64,000 nucleotides of DNA from Bradyrhizobium hipponense (GTDB taxonomy: Bacteria > Pseudomonadota > Alphaproteobacteria > Rhizobiales > Xanthobacteraceae): contig NZ_VSTH01000038.1 in assembly GCF_008123965.1 (NCBI RefSeq), positions 1 through 64,000 of the forward strand. The letters are read 5' to 3'. Under the pieces are notes generated by a model. That model saw only the letters and a list, made by a program, of their open reading frames with translations, did no database searches and was not told the DNA's origin. This document shows positions 36,639 to 46,378 of this stretch, piece by piece (the stretch's first letter is position 1; every line of letters begins with the position of its first letter). The translations under genes and the position numbers were made by a program.

Positions 36639-36647
36639 TGGAGTCTC

Positions 36648-37028
36648 CTAGGCCAGAAACACGCAGAGCCAGGTCATGGCAGTCAGGAGCACGGTCGCGG
36701 CGAGAACAGCGTAGCCGCTCCGAGAGGCGCCCCTGATTTCAAGGCCGTAACCGGCGTCCCAAGCCAGATGACGGACGCCGTTACATAGGTGGTAGAAGAA
36801 GGCGACCGACCAGCCGAACAACAGCACAAGGCCGATCGGCGAAGCGAGAAATGCATGGGTGGTTGCAAACAGTTCACCGCCGGTCGCCACGGTGATGAGC
36901 CACCAGACGAGCAGGATTGAGCCTATTGCCAGCGCGATGCCCGTGAGTCGGTGAAGGATGGACAGCGCCGAGGTGATCTGGAAGCGATACCAGATCGGAA
37001 ACATGAAGGGCGATAGCGGACGTTCCAT
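36648..37028 (-). CDS. sdhC: Succinate dehydrogenase cytochrome b556 subunit
   Basis: 126 residues from ATG 37028 with GGAG upstream (a longer TTG start at 37058 is unlikely). Motifs: RPLSP at the N-terminus, SILHRLTG with the quinone-site Ser and His26, and the heme ligand His80 in YHLCNGVRH. Three membrane segments. It is preceded by sdhE with a 26-base gap. Confidence 0.9.
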   Translation of the reverse strand: MERPLSPFMFPIWYRFQITSALSILHRLTGIALAIGSILLVWWLITVATGGELFATTHAFLASPIGLVLLFGWSVAFFYHLCNGVRHLAWDAGYGLEIRGASRSGYAVLAATVLLTAMTWLCVFLA

Positions 37029-37054
37029 GGGGTGCTCCGGTCGATATTCCGATT

Positions 37055-37375
37055 TCAATGCTGACCAATCTGCCGCGCTGCACGATCTCGCTCGGTGCAG
37101 AAACTGCGCAGTAGTCTCATCACGTCGTGTTCATGTTCCGGCGGCGGAACGCTGACGCCGAAGATCCAGTCAAACAGATCCGGGTCCGTGCAATCGAGCA
37201 GTGCTTCAAACCGCCCGAGTTGATTGCTGTCCAGGGTCTTGAGGGAGCCCTCGGCGAACGGGCCGAGAATGAGGTCGCTTTCCTGCGTTCCGCGATGCCA
37301 GCACCGAAAGAGAAGCCGCCGACAGCGAATATCTCGCTGCTCGCTCTCCGGTGAACAGGAAATATGATTATCCAT
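37055..37375 (-). CDS. sdhE: FAD assembly factor for succinate dehydrogenase
   Basis: 106 residues. The SdhE/SDHAF2 core is clear: RCWHRGTQESDLILGPF contains the RGxxE motif needed for covalent flavin attachment to SdhA; a DxxDLFDWI helix follows. An N-terminal extension of about 18 residues is unconserved. Being first gene of the sdh operon puts the assembly factor under the same control as its substrate. In many rhizobia sdhE is not next to sdh (general knowledge), so this looks like a self-contained copy. ATG 37375. Confidence 0.88.
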   Translation of the reverse strand: MDNHISCSPESEQRDIRCRRLLFRCWHRGTQESDLILGPFAEGSLKTLDSNQLGRFEALLDCTDPDLFDWIFGVSVPPPEHEHDVMRLLRSFCTERDRAARQIGQH

Positions 37376-37385
37376 TCTGCGTGTT

Positions 37386-37400
37386 TCCCTGTGGCAGGGA
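37386..37400 (-). promoter_or_regulatory. Small palindrome over the sdhE ribosome site
   Basis: TCCCTG-TGG-CAGGGA lies 10 bases upstream of the sdhE ATG. The AGGG that could serve as ribosome site is part of one arm, so a hairpin would hide it. Short, so chance is possible. The rest of 37401-37663 shows no gene. Confidence 0.3.
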
Positions 37401-37742
37401 GAACCCGGTGCGCGATGAAGACGCCAGGCCGATCCGCATTTCGTCAGTCGTCTCGATATTCATCACGCTGCTCCGGCAACGGCATTTCATCCCGTTTCGC
37501 AGCGCTGCACTTGTCGCTGCGTACACACAATGCTCTCTCCAGACGGTTCGTTCTTGGACGCGACGGCTTGATCGTGACTGATCATGCTCAAAATGGCGGT
37601 GAACAACCTTGAACAAGCCACGGCGGCGTGTCAGATCTGCCGTGCAGCCGATCGGAGATTTTCATGAAGATCGCTTCGCCGCGACCACAGCGAACTCATC
37701 GACATCTTCGCCAACTGTCGCGCTGACGATCGGGCGGCGTCC

Positions 37743-38309
37743 GTGGCAAGCAAGATCGTTCGCGCGATTGCCTTTGTCCTTCGTTGCTCCGGAGCAGCAA
37801 CCGTCGCCTACGAGTTCGTGTTCTTCCTGGGACTGCAGGGACTTTGGGCCGCGATGTCGGCAATGATCGTTTCGCAAGAACGATTGCACGAGACGCGCTC
37901 GTCCTTGACAGGACGCATTCTCGGCACACTGCTTGGGATCGGCGTGACCGTCGCAGTGAACGAGATCGCCTCACGCACTGCAATCTCCACTGCCGTGCAG
38001 ATGGCAATTGCGGTGGCGCTCTGTGCGCTGGTCGTGCGCGAGCTTCCAACGCTTCGCGTTGCGATGTGGACCTGCCCGATTATTCTGCTGACTGCGCAAC
38101 CGTCGGTCCCAATGCTCCTGGTCGCACTACATCGCGGCAGCGAAGTCATCCTCGGCGCCATCATCGAGTGGACAGTTCATTGGCTCGCCGAGGTCGTCGT
38201 AGACGCATTGGCTGGCTCGGCACTTGATCTGCGTTGTGGCCGTGTGTCACGTCACGAACCTGCGCAAGCTGCCGATCAACAGCGAACTGAGCATATCGAG
38301 GGTGACTAG
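37743..38309 (+). CDS. FUSC-like membrane protein, 5' end probably frameshifted
   Basis: 188 residues from the first in-frame start, GTG 37743. Several membrane segments and the FUSC pattern (GLQGLWAAMSAMIVSQE, then TGRILGTLLG) resemble half of a FUSC exporter. The reading frame continues upstream to 37665 with plausible protein sequence (SELIDIFANC) but no start. An ATG at 37664 with a good GGAGA ribosome site is one frame off; losing one C near 37679 would join it to this frame. The true gene is therefore probably 37664-38309 with an indel. Function: possible organic-acid efflux, unproven. Confidence 0.6.
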   Translation: MASKIVRAIAFVLRCSGAATVAYEFVFFLGLQGLWAAMSAMIVSQERLHETRSSLTGRILGTLLGIGVTVAVNEIASRTAISTAVQMAIAVALCALVVRELPTLRVAMWTCPIILLTAQPSVPMLLVALHRGSEVILGAIIEWTVHWLAEVVVDALAGSALDLRCGRVSRHEPAQAADQQRTEHIEGD

Positions 38310-38441
38310 ATGACTCGCGTTGTCCAATCGGTCCAGATACTCCGATAGGCACATTTTCTGACAACATGCCTTCCGTCCGAAAACAAGCCGCTCGCTGAAA
38401 CGACTTCCCGGAGGAGCATCTACTGATTATTGGTGGCGGGT

Positions 38442-39353
38442 CTACTGTTCGAGAGCCCGGCGCCACGCGCGCGGACTTACGCCAACATCCCTGTGAAAGC
38501 CCGCGTGAGGTGGCTCTGGTCGCAGAAGCCGCAGGCCACGGCCACATCAGATATCGACAGCCGCCCGTCGCGCAGCGTTTCCTTTGCCACCTCAATGCGG
38601 CGCTTCATGAGCCATCGGTGAGGCGCCATTCCTACGGATTGGCTAAACGCGCGCGAAAAATGGGCCTTGGAGAACCCGCATTCCCGAGCCAACTCCTCCA
38701 CAGGCACACCACCTAGGTTGGCGTCGATCAGCTCCTTCGCGCGCCGTTCCTGCCATGGCGCAAGCCCACCCCGGACCGGCTGTGACATTGGCCGCATGCC
38801 TCCATAAGTCTGAGCGACATGCGCCACAACCGCCAGCAGAACGTGGTCGACAAACAACGGGTTGGCCTGGTCGGGATGTCTGAGGGGGGCAGCAGCAAGC
38901 TCCCGAGGCTGGACATCGTAATGTCGTTGACGCCCACACCGGGCTTATAGCTCAGATCGCGAATTCGCGGTGCGTTGGCCTCGTCAGCGATCACGTCCAG
39001 CACCGCACGCGGCAGATAAACGACCAGAGAGTGATAGGGCTTGTCGAGGAGAGTGACAGGATCTCGCCTCAGGTCATGGAGTGAAGTATCGCCAGCCCGC
39101 AGATCGCACACTGACGCTCGTCGGCCATCCGACCAGTATTGCGATGGAGACAATCGCGGAGTTGCACGGAGACGAGGAACGCATCTTCCGGTCGAATCGG
39201 ACCGCTCATTCCCGGCCGTGGATTATCGCATCGAACCTCGGTGACGGCCATATCAGCGTTGCGCAGTGCTCGGGAAACGATCGCAGACGCGTTTTCGACT
39301 CGCGCTCGCTCGCCAAGCCGGTGTCCATAAGCCTCGGTCATCATTCCATCCAT
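38442..39353 (-). pseudogene. AraC-family regulator broken by three frameshifts
   Basis: The gene is readable only by joining four frame segments. It starts at ATG 39353 (GGAG upstream). The first shift lies near 39135-39155. The second is at a run of six G (38884-38889) where seven would keep the frame. After it comes an intact AraC domain (LARECGFSKAHFSRAFSQ, then VAVACGFCDQSHLTRAF). The third shift is near 38488, where TTGGCG would read on as TTGGGCGTAAGT, giving VSPRAWRRALE and a stop at 38442. No stop or deletion interrupts the segments otherwise. It lies between the sdh and cyo operons and may have controlled one of them. Confidence 0.8.
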
Positions 39354-39417
39354 CGGAATTTCTCCGCACTCCATCCGTTCGCCAAGCTCGCGACGTAGCG
39401 TCTTGGCTCAAGCTCTC

Positions 39418-39807
39418 TCAGTGCTGCATGCTCATCGGCGCACCCGAAGGCATCATCATGTTCGTACTCATATCTGCCACGATCCACATCGTGCCGGCGA
39501 TCACGACGAATACGATGAGAACGCCAAAGGCGAGCGCGAGTACGTTGTTGGTGCTTTCCGGCCCGCTGGTGATGTGCAGGAAAAACACCAGGTGAATGCC
39601 CATCTGGGCAATGGCGAGGACAGCGAGCCCGAGGAGTACGCCGCCCGGCCAAAGCAGCGTCGTGTTTGCAGCCCAGAACGACGTGGCCGTGAGAAGAACC
39701 GCCACAAACAGGCCGATCGTGTAGACGAGAAGCTCGGAGGGAGCCGATGCGTGCATCTCGCGGCTCGGCCTGTCTCCGGGTGCGCGTTCGTGTCGAGCGT
39801 CGGTCAT
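39418..39807 (-). CDS. cyoD: Cytochrome bo3 ubiquinol oxidase subunit IV
   Basis: 129 residues with three membrane segments (about 28-46, 53-72, 88-107); QMGIHLVFFLHI is the conserved second-helix motif. A small subunit that supports assembly of the Cu(B) site in subunit I. ATG 39807 overlaps the cyoC stop (ATGA); upstream in-frame codons belong to cyoC sequence. Last gene of ctaB-cyoABCD. Confidence 0.9.
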   Translation of the reverse strand: MTDARHERAPGDRPSREMHASAPSELLVYTIGLFVAVLLTATSFWAANTTLLWPGGVLLGLAVLAIAQMGIHLVFFLHITSGPESTNNVLALAFGVLIVFVVIAGTMWIVADMSTNMMMPSGAPMSMQH

Positions 39808-40436
39808 GAACTCACTCCCATCAGATAGACCACCGTGAATACCCCAACCCAGACGATGTCGAGGGCGTGCCAGAACAAGGAAAAGCAGAGCAGGCGATGC
39901 TGCACCCTCGCAGCGAATCCGAATACCGCCACCTGCACCATCATCACGATCAGCCAGATCAGTCCGAGCGCGACGTGCAGCCCGTGACATCCGACAAGCG
40001 TGAAGAATGCGGACAGAAAGGCGCTCCGCTGCGGCGCGGCACCGATGGCGATCATGCTAGAGAATTCGCGAATCTCGAGACTGAGAAACGCGGCTCCGAG
40101 TGCGAAAGTGATCAGGGCCCCTAGATAGGTCCTGAGGTAGCGGCGCGAATTGATCGCCAAGGACATCAGTCCGCAGGTGTAGCTCGAAACGAGCAGGCAA
40201 ACCGTTTCAATCGCGACCGTAGTCTGATTGAACAACTGAGCGCCGGTCGGCCCGCCGGCTGTGGAGCGCACGAGGACCGCGTAGCTCGCGAAAAACGCGG
40301 CAAACATGATGATGTCACTCAGCAGGAAGATCCAGAAGCCATAGGCGACCACGATCCTCTTTGGAGCGGGTCCCGCCTCACTCGCACTTGGCAGTTCGTC
40401 TTGCGGAATCTGGTCAATTGCGACGGCGATATTCAT
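39804..40436 (-). CDS. cyoC: Cytochrome bo3 ubiquinol oxidase subunit III
   Basis: 210 residues with five membrane segments, the CyoC start region ([23 protein letters not shown]) and [12 protein letters not shown] with the conserved His. ATG 40436 overlaps the cyoB stop by four bases. A five-helix subunit III without metal ligands, as expected for quinol oxidases. Confidence 0.92.
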   Translation of the reverse strand: MNIAVAIDQIPQDELPSASEAGPAPKRIVVAYGFWIFLLSDIIMFAAFFASYAVLVRSTAGGPTGAQLFNQTTVAIETVCLLVSSYTCGLMSLAINSRRYLRTYLGALITFALGAAFLSLEIREFSSMIAIGAAPQRSAFLSAFFTLVGCHGLHVALGLIWLIVMMVQVAVFGFAARVQHRLLCFSLFWHALDIVWVGVFTVVYLMGVSS

Positions 40437-42421
40437 GCTGCAACTCCTGCCTGGTGGGATCGTACGAACCGGGCGACCTCCTCGGCCGGCACCTCGATTT
40501 CGTTGTAGCGGCGGAATGAGAAGGCAAGCAACGTCACGAATGCGCCGAACACTCCGACGCTGGCCAGCCACCAAATGTGCCAGATGAGCGCAAAGCCGAT
40601 GACGACGGCGAAGAAGGCGGTAACAAAGCCGGTGGCGCTGTTCTTCGGCATTTCGACGGGCTCGTACTTGCGCGTCGGCGTCGGCTCGTCCTTTGTCGCT
40701 TGCGCGCGATTCTTGCTGCTCCAGAACGCGTCCAGCTCGGCGACCTTGGGTTGGAACGCAAAGTTCCATGCCGGCGGCGGAGACGCTGTCGCCCATTCGA
40801 GCGTACGACCGTTCCACGGATCGCCGGTCACGTCGCGCAGCTCCTCGCGATTACGGATCGACACAACAAGTTGCACGACTTGGCAAACGACTCCGACCAA
40901 GATGATAGCGGTGCCGAAGGCCGCCGCTATCAACCACGGCCGCCAGGACAAATTATCGTAATGTTGCATGCGCCGGGTCATGCCCATCAGGCCCAGCACG
41001 TAGAGCGGCATGAAGGCGACATAGAAGCCGACGAGCCAGCACCAGAACGAGGCTTTTCCCCAGCGTTCGTCGAGCTTGAACCCGAATGCCTTGGGGAACC
41101 AATAATTGTACCCCGCCATCACGCCAAACACGACGCCGCCGATGGCGACGTTGTGGAAGTGCGCGACCAGGAACACGCTGTTGTGCAGCTGGAAGTCGGC
41201 CGGAGGCACCGCCAGGAGCACGCCGGTCATGCCGCCGATGACGAAAGTCACCATGAAGCCAATCGACCACAGCACCGGCACCGAGAACCGAACCCGGCCG
41301 CCGTACATCGTGAACAGCCAGTTGAAGACTTTCGCGCCCGTCGGCAAAGCGATGATCATGCTCATGACGCCGAAGAAGCCGTTGACGTTTGCGCTGGCAC
41401 CCATTGTGAAAAAGTGGTGCAGCCAGACCAAGAAGGAGAGGATGCAGATAGTCATCGTCGCGGCCACCATCGAGCGATAGCCGAACAGCGGCTTGCCGGA
41501 GAAGGTCGCCATAACTTCCGAGAATACGCCGAACGCCGGCAGGATCAGGATGTAGACTTCGGGGTGCCCCCATACCCAGAAGAGGTTGGAGTACAGCATC
41601 TGATTGCCCTGGCCTTCGAGCGAGAAGAAGTGAAAGCCGAGATAGCGATCGAGCGCCAGCATCGCGAGCGTCGCGGTCAGGACCGGAAAAGCCGCGACAA
41701 TGAGCAGGTTAGCGGCAAGCGCGGTCCAGCAGAAGACCGGCATGCGCATATAGCTCATCCCTGGCGCGCGCAGTTTGAGGATTGTCGTGACGAAGTTGAT
41801 GCCCGCCAGCAAGGTGCCGATACCGGAGATTTGCAGCGACCAAAGATAGTAGTCGACGCCGACGCCGGGCGAATATTGCATTTCGCTCAGGGGGGGATAA
41901 CCCCACCAGGTGGCTTTTGAGAACTCGCCGACCGCCAGCGAAATGTTGACCAACAACGCGCCCGACGCAGTCAGCCAGAAGCTGACGGAGTTGAGCGTAG
42001 GGAATGCGACATCGCGAACACCAAGTTGCAACGGCACCGCGAAGTTCATGAGCCCCACCACGAACGGCATTGCCATGAACAAGATCATGATCGTGCCGTG
42101 GGCAGAGAAAATCTGATTGAAATGCTCGGGCGGCAGATAACCTTGTGCACCGCCGGCTGCGAGCGCCTGCTGCGAGCGGATCATGATTGCATCGCTGAAG
42201 CCGCGCAGCATCATGACGAGCGCCAATATGCAATACATGGTGCCTATCCGCTTGTGGTCGACCGAGGTGAGCCATTCGCGCCACAGATAGAGCCAGGCTC
42301 CCTTCGCCGTGACGAACCCGAGAACAACCACCACGACCAGGACCATGAAGCCCGTCGCGCCCATGATGATCGGTTCATGGAGGGGAATCGCGTTCCAATC
42401 GAGCTTACCAAGGAGATTCAT
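40433..42421 (-). CDS. cyoB: Cytochrome bo3 ubiquinol oxidase subunit I
   Basis: 662 residues, the full CyoB length. It carries the low-spin heme and heme-Cu(B) centre: [16 protein letters not shown] with a heme His, [15 protein letters not shown] with the Cu(B) His and cross-linked Tyr, HHFFTMG with two Cu(B) His, and VAHFHNV with both heme axial His. About fifteen membrane segments. Reduces oxygen to water and pumps protons. ATG 42421 overlaps the cyoA stop. Confidence 0.95.
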   Translation of the reverse strand: MNLLGKLDWNAIPLHEPIIMGATGFMVLVVVVVLGFVTAKGAWLYLWREWLTSVDHKRIGTMYCILALVMMLRGFSDAIMIRSQQALAAGGAQGYLPPEHFNQIFSAHGTIMILFMAMPFVVGLMNFAVPLQLGVRDVAFPTLNSVSFWLTASGALLVNISLAVGEFSKATWWGYPPLSEMQYSPGVGVDYYLWSLQISGIGTLLAGINFVTTILKLRAPGMSYMRMPVFCWTALAANLLIVAAFPVLTATLAMLALDRYLGFHFFSLEGQGNQMLYSNLFWVWGHPEVYILILPAFGVFSEVMATFSGKPLFGYRSMVAATMTICILSFLVWLHHFFTMGASANVNGFFGVMSMIIALPTGAKVFNWLFTMYGGRVRFSVPVLWSIGFMVTFVIGGMTGVLLAVPPADFQLHNSVFLVAHFHNVAIGGVVFGVMAGYNYWFPKAFGFKLDERWGKASFWCWLVGFYVAFMPLYVLGLMGMTRRMQHYDNLSWRPWLIAAAFGTAIILVGVVCQVVQLVVSIRNREELRDVTGDPWNGRTLEWATASPPPAWNFAFQPKVAELDAFWSSKNRAQATKDEPTPTRKYEPVEMPKNSATGFVTAFFAVVIGFALIWHIWWLASVGVFGAFVTLLAFSFRRYNEIEVPAEEVARFVRSHQAGVAA

Positions 42422-43296
42422 CGCTCTGCCCTCTGCGAGGTTGAACAAATTGATAGAGAGGAGTCTTGCGCACCCATGTCAGCGTTTACGATGCTGCTGA
42501 ACAGATCGGGGGCGACGGCGCGATAGGTGAACGGCGCGACCGCCTTGCTTGGCTTGACCAGGTCGGCATAAGTCTGCTTATCGAGCGCCGAACCGGTTTC
42601 GCGGGCCTGGCGAACCCACTGTGCGAATCTATCGTCTGTCACTGCATCGACCGTGAAGCGCATGTCGGGAAAGCCGTCGCCGCTGAACATGGCAGATATC
42701 CCTGCATAGGTTCCGAGATGGTCCGCCTGCAGGTGGAGGCGCGTCGCCATACCGGACATGGTGTAGACCTGGCTCCCGAGCTGAGGCACGAAGAAGCTGT
42801 TCATGACGCTCGATGAGGTCAGCTCGAAGCTGATCGGCGTGCCAACCGGTACGACTAGCTTGTTGACGCTTGCGATCCCCTGCTCCGGGTAGATGAACAG
42901 CCATTTCCAATCGAGTGAGACGACCTGAACGTTGACAGGCTTGACGGTTGAGCTAATCGGCTTGCCCGGATCAAGGTCGTGTGCGCCGATCCATGCAACG
43001 CCGCCGACCAGGAGCACCGTCATCGCGGGGATGGACCAGACCAGCAACTCCAAGCGTCCGGAATATGTGAAATCTGGCCGATAGCGCGCACGCTCATTCG
43101 ATGCACGAAACCAGAAAGCAAAGCCGAGTATCGCAAGGATTACTGGGATCACGATCGCCAGCATGATGCCAAGCGCGTTGAACAGAATTTGCCGCTCCGC
43201 CAGCGCAATCGGCCCTTTCGGATCGAGCACGCCTTCCGTGCAACCACTGAGCATCATGGCTCCGATAAGGAGGCCAGCCAATAAGCCGTATCGCAT
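42418..43296 (-). CDS. cyoA: Cytochrome bo3 ubiquinol oxidase subunit II (lipoprotein)
   Basis: 292 residues from ATG 43296. The lipobox LSGC puts the lipidated Cys at residue 19. Two membrane segments and a periplasmic cupredoxin domain follow. The Cu(A) ligands of cytochrome c oxidases are absent (the loop reads [13 protein letters not shown]), so the enzyme takes electrons from ubiquinol. It starts one base after ctaB ends. Confidence 0.93.
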   Translation of the reverse strand: MRYGLLAGLLIGAMMLSGCTEGVLDPKGPIALAERQILFNALGIMLAIVIPVILAILGFAFWFRASNERARYRPDFTYSGRLELLVWSIPAMTVLLVGGVAWIGAHDLDPGKPISSTVKPVNVQVVSLDWKWLFIYPEQGIASVNKLVVPVGTPISFELTSSSVMNSFFVPQLGSQVYTMSGMATRLHLQADHLGTYAGISAMFSGDGFPDMRFTVDAVTDDRFAQWVRQARETGSALDKQTYADLVKPSKAVAPFTYRAVAPDLFSSIVNADMGAQDSSLSICSTSQRAER

Positions 43297-43297
43297 G

Positions 43298-44359
43298 TTA
43301 GACCTCGCTGAGGTTGATGGTGCGCCACGCGGTGCGGACGGTTTCCGACAGAAGCTCGCCATGCACCGAGATGCCGAGGCCAGCATGCGAGGCACGCATG
43401 AGCGGGGATGAATTGCCGCCACGATCGACCAGGAGCGCCGCGAACAGCACGAACAAGTAGGCGATGGAAAACACGAATAGCCTGTGAGCAGAGCGGCGAT
43501 CAGGCCCAAAGCTCCTGTTCAGTTGAACTGCGAGCAGAAGGAAAAGCGCTCCGCAGATGGCGGCGATCGCACCATACACCGTGCCTGCAAATCCGATCGC
43601 CCAGGGCAGCTCCGAGGCGAGAGCCAAAAGGCCGCTGTAGATCAGGATCTGGCGCGTTGTTGCAGCGCGTCCTGCGACAATCGGCAACATCGGCACGCCT
43701 GCACGGGCATAGTCATCGGCGCGGTTGAGCGCTAGCGCCCAGAAATGCGGCGGCGTCCACAGGAAGATGATGAGGAACAGCGTCAGCGGCTCCAACCCGA
43801 TTTGTCCGGTTGCCGCGACCCACCCGACCACTGGCGGAAGCGCACCTGCGGCGCCGCCGATAACGATGTTATGTGGCGTCGTCCGCTTCAGCCACGCCGT
43901 GTACACGACGACATAAAAGAGAACCGTGCCGGCCAATAATGCGGCTGCCATGAGGTTCGTCGCCAAGGCGAGGACCACCACAGCAAGACCGCCAAGAACG
44001 AGGCCAAGGACAAGAGCCTCTAGCCGGGAGATCTTGCCGAGGGGAATTGGCCGCATGGCAGTGCGGCTCATGACCGCATCGATATCGGCGTCGTACCACA
44101 TGTTGAGGACGCCGGCGGATCCAGCCCCGGCGGCAATGGCAAGAACCGCGGCAAGAGTGGTTAGCACATCAGGTCGAGTCGGGGCGATGCTCATTCCGAC
44201 GAGCGCTGTGAAGACGGCAAGAATCATCACCCGCGGCTTCGTGAGCGCGGCGAAGTCGGATGCACGGCGATGACCGGCCTGCGGACGAGCCAAACGAGAC
44301 GATGATGCAAAGCGCCCCCGTCTCTCCTCAAGCCGGACAGCGATGGATTTGACGTTCAT
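43298..44359 (-). CDS. ctaB: Protoheme IX farnesyltransferase
   Basis: 353 residues; a UbiA-type prenyltransferase that converts heme b to heme o for the oxidase. The first Asp-rich motif is in NMWYDADID and the second region is [14 protein letters not shown]; seven to nine membrane segments. An N-terminal basic extension of about 40 residues is longer than usual. ATG 44359 has GAGG upstream and is preferred to an in-frame codon at 44482. First gene of the oxidase operon, whereas E. coli cyoE is last. In a cyo setting cyoE is an equal name. Confidence 0.92.
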   Translation of the reverse strand: MNVKSIAVRLEERRGRFASSSRLARPQAGHRRASDFAALTKPRVMILAVFTALVGMSIAPTRPDVLTTLAAVLAIAAGAGSAGVLNMWYDADIDAVMSRTAMRPIPLGKISRLEALVLGLVLGGLAVVVLALATNLMAAALLAGTVLFYVVVYTAWLKRTTPHNIVIGGAAGALPPVVGWVAATGQIGLEPLTLFLIIFLWTPPHFWALALNRADDYARAGVPMLPIVAGRAATTRQILIYSGLLALASELPWAIGFAGTVYGAIAAICGALFLLLAVQLNRSFGPDRRSAHRLFVFSIAYLFVLFAALLVDRGGNSSPLMRASHAGLGISVHGELLSETVRTAWRTINLSEV

Positions 44360-44644
44360 CTCGCTGCCTCCTGGTTCTCTCAACGGTGTCGCCTCTCGCG
44401 TTCGGCTGGCCGTCGATGCGTGCAGGCAATATGCATTCGCGCCCTCGGCGGCGATTGAACGGGGCTGCTCGATTGGGGCCAATCCTGCTCAAAATTTCCT
44501 GCTGGCGAATTCCGGCCTGACGACACGCGTTGCGATCGCACGATTCAGGACAATTTGAGCACATTTCAACAAGCGCCCTGCGCCGGCTTTTTTCTAATGC
44601 AGATCATCGTTCGGATACCAGCAACGCGGCTTGGAGGACTATCG

Positions 44645-45004
44645 ATGAAGACGTCGTCACTCTGGATGGTTGCAACTGTTTGCCTCATGGCCTCGGCGTC
44701 CGCCGCACAGGCGCGATCCGCCTATGACGGCTCCTGGGATCTCGTCTTCGTGACGCAAAGGGGCACATGCGATCCCAGCTACAACTTCACCGTCAATATT
44801 TCCGACGGCATCGTGACCCACCCCAATCTGGTGAAATTCAGAGGGTACGTCGCGAAATCCGGCTCGGTTCGAGCGTCCGTGACGGTTCATGAGAAATTCG
44901 CGTCCGGCACGGGCAGGCTTACAGCGACCACGGGCGGCGGCAGATGGAGCGGTCACACCGGAAGTGAGCGATGCTCCGGCTACTGGACTGCACAGCGCAA
45001 TTGA
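44645..45004 (+). CDS. Small secreted hypothetical protein
   Basis: 119 residues from ATG 44645 with GGAGG upstream. A clean signal peptide (cleavage near AQARS) precedes a beta-rich domain with two Cys (GTCDP and RCSGYW) that may form a disulfide, Gly- and Ser-rich near the end. Predicted periplasmic. Its end overlaps the start of the ThrE-like gene. Function unknown. Confidence 0.7.
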   Translation: MKTSSLWMVATVCLMASASAAQARSAYDGSWDLVFVTQRGTCDPSYNFTVNISDGIVTHPNLVKFRGYVAKSGSVRASVTVHEKFASGTGRLTATTGGGRWSGHTGSERCSGYWTAQRN

Positions 45005-46275
45005 CCAATCTGAAAACGAACACGTCGTATCTCGAGCCACCGGCCTGCGAGGCGGCATTGGAGATGACCGCGCTGGCAGCCACGCTTCTGTTTGCTCACG
45101 GTCAGACCACGGAACGAACGGTTGTCGCCGCCGAGCGCCTTGCGCGCGTACTCGGCGTGGCCGTGAAGGTGCTGCCATATTGGGGCGAGCTCATTGTCAA
45201 GGTCGACAGCGCGCCCCTCTCACACATCGTTCCCGCCAAGCCACTCGGTGTCGACATGGGCAGGGTTCTTGCGGTCTCGAGCGTGATTGAACAGGTCTGC
45301 CATGGCAAACTGCCGGTCGAGGCTGCCCAATCCGCACTCGAGTCGGCCGGCCGTCTGCCACCGTCCTCAACGCCACGCTTCATCTTGTTCGCAGCCGTCG
45401 GCGCGGCATCGCTTGGCGTCATATTCGGTGCGCTCGATACGACAAGCCTTCTGCTGATCGCAGCGAGTGCCGCCATCGGTGCGCTCGCCCGCCGCTGGTT
45501 GTCCGGTTTCAGCCATAACCCGCTCATCCAGCCGCTTTGTGGCGCGCTTATCGCCGGAGTCGTGGCCGCTGCTGCCAGCCGTATCCAACTATCGGTTGCA
45601 TCAACGCTGGTCGCTTTCTGTCCCTGTATGGTGCTGGTCCCCGGTCCGCATATTCTCAACGGTGCAATCGACCTTGCTCGTACGCGTATCGCGCTGGGAA
45701 CTGCGCGCCTGGCCTATGCCGGCGTCATCGTGCTCCTGATCTGCGCTGGCGGCCTGTTTGGGTTCACCGCCGCCGGCGGAAACCTCGCGATAGCCGGATC
45801 GTCTCCGCCAGTTCCCCTGATCATCGACGTGATCGCGGCAGGATGCGCCGTCGCCTCCTTCGGCACGTTCTTCTCGATGCCGTCGCGCCTGCTAACGTTC
45901 CCAATCGCGGTCGGCATGCTGGCGCATGCGGCCCGCTGGGCGCTGATCTACCTCGCCGGGGGAAGTGCTCCGATGGGGGCGCTCGTCGCCTGCATGCTCG
46001 TCAGCATCCTCACGGCGCCGGTCGTCGATCGCCTGCATCTGCCCTTTGCGGCTGTCGCCTTCTCCGCCGTCGTCTCGTTGATGCCGGGCTTCTTCCTGTT
46101 CAATGCCGCGACGGGCCTTGTCGAATTGGTCTCAATCGGTCCGGACGCGCCGGCGGCTCTGCTGACCGGTATCGTCGCGAGCGGTACCACGGCATTTCTG
46201 ATCATCATGGCCATGGCCTTCGGGCTGATCCTCCCGCGCATGCTGTACGAACGCCTCTCGCCCTCCCCCGTATGA
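44971..46275 (+). CDS. ThrE-type threonine/serine exporter family protein
   Basis: 434 residues as drawn. The N-terminal soluble DUF1212 domain (about 30-125) is followed by ten predicted membrane segments in two blocks, the layout of ThrE-type amino-acid exporters. The conserved TLVAFCPCMVLVPGPHILNG loop lies between them. The start is uncertain: ATG 44971 overlaps the previous gene by 34 bases, TTG 45001 overlaps by four, and ATG 45064 lies further in. Substrate assignment is by family only. Confidence 0.75.
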   Translation: MLRLLDCTAQLTNLKTNTSYLEPPACEAALEMTALAATLLFAHGQTTERTVVAAERLARVLGVAVKVLPYWGELIVKVDSAPLSHIVPAKPLGVDMGRVLAVSSVIEQVCHGKLPVEAAQSALESAGRLPPSSTPRFILFAAVGAASLGVIFGALDTTSLLLIAASAAIGALARRWLSGFSHNPLIQPLCGALIAGVVAAAASRIQLSVASTLVAFCPCMVLVPGPHILNGAIDLARTRIALGTARLAYAGVIVLLICAGGLFGFTAAGGNLAIAGSSPPVPLIIDVIAAGCAVASFGTFFSMPSRLLTFPIAVGMLAHAARWALIYLAGGSAPMGALVACMLVSILTAPVVDRLHLPFAAVAFSAVVSLMPGFFLFNAATGLVELVSIGPDAPAALLTGIVASGTTAFLIIMAMAFGLILPRMLYERLSPSPV

Positions 46276-46378
46276 TGAGGCACGGCCGTTCAATGCGCCG
46301 CAGCGCCATCCAAGAACAGTCCGCACCTCCCCTGCATTATCCTGTCGGGCCGGCTGGCCCCCAAGAGTCGGTGCACCC

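Noticed and set aside
44555..44569. FNR/FixK-like site TTGA-N7-TCAA between ctaB and the secreted protein gene
   Set aside because: The spacing is one base longer than the usual TTGA-N6-TCAA, so an oxygen-responsive site is not supported.
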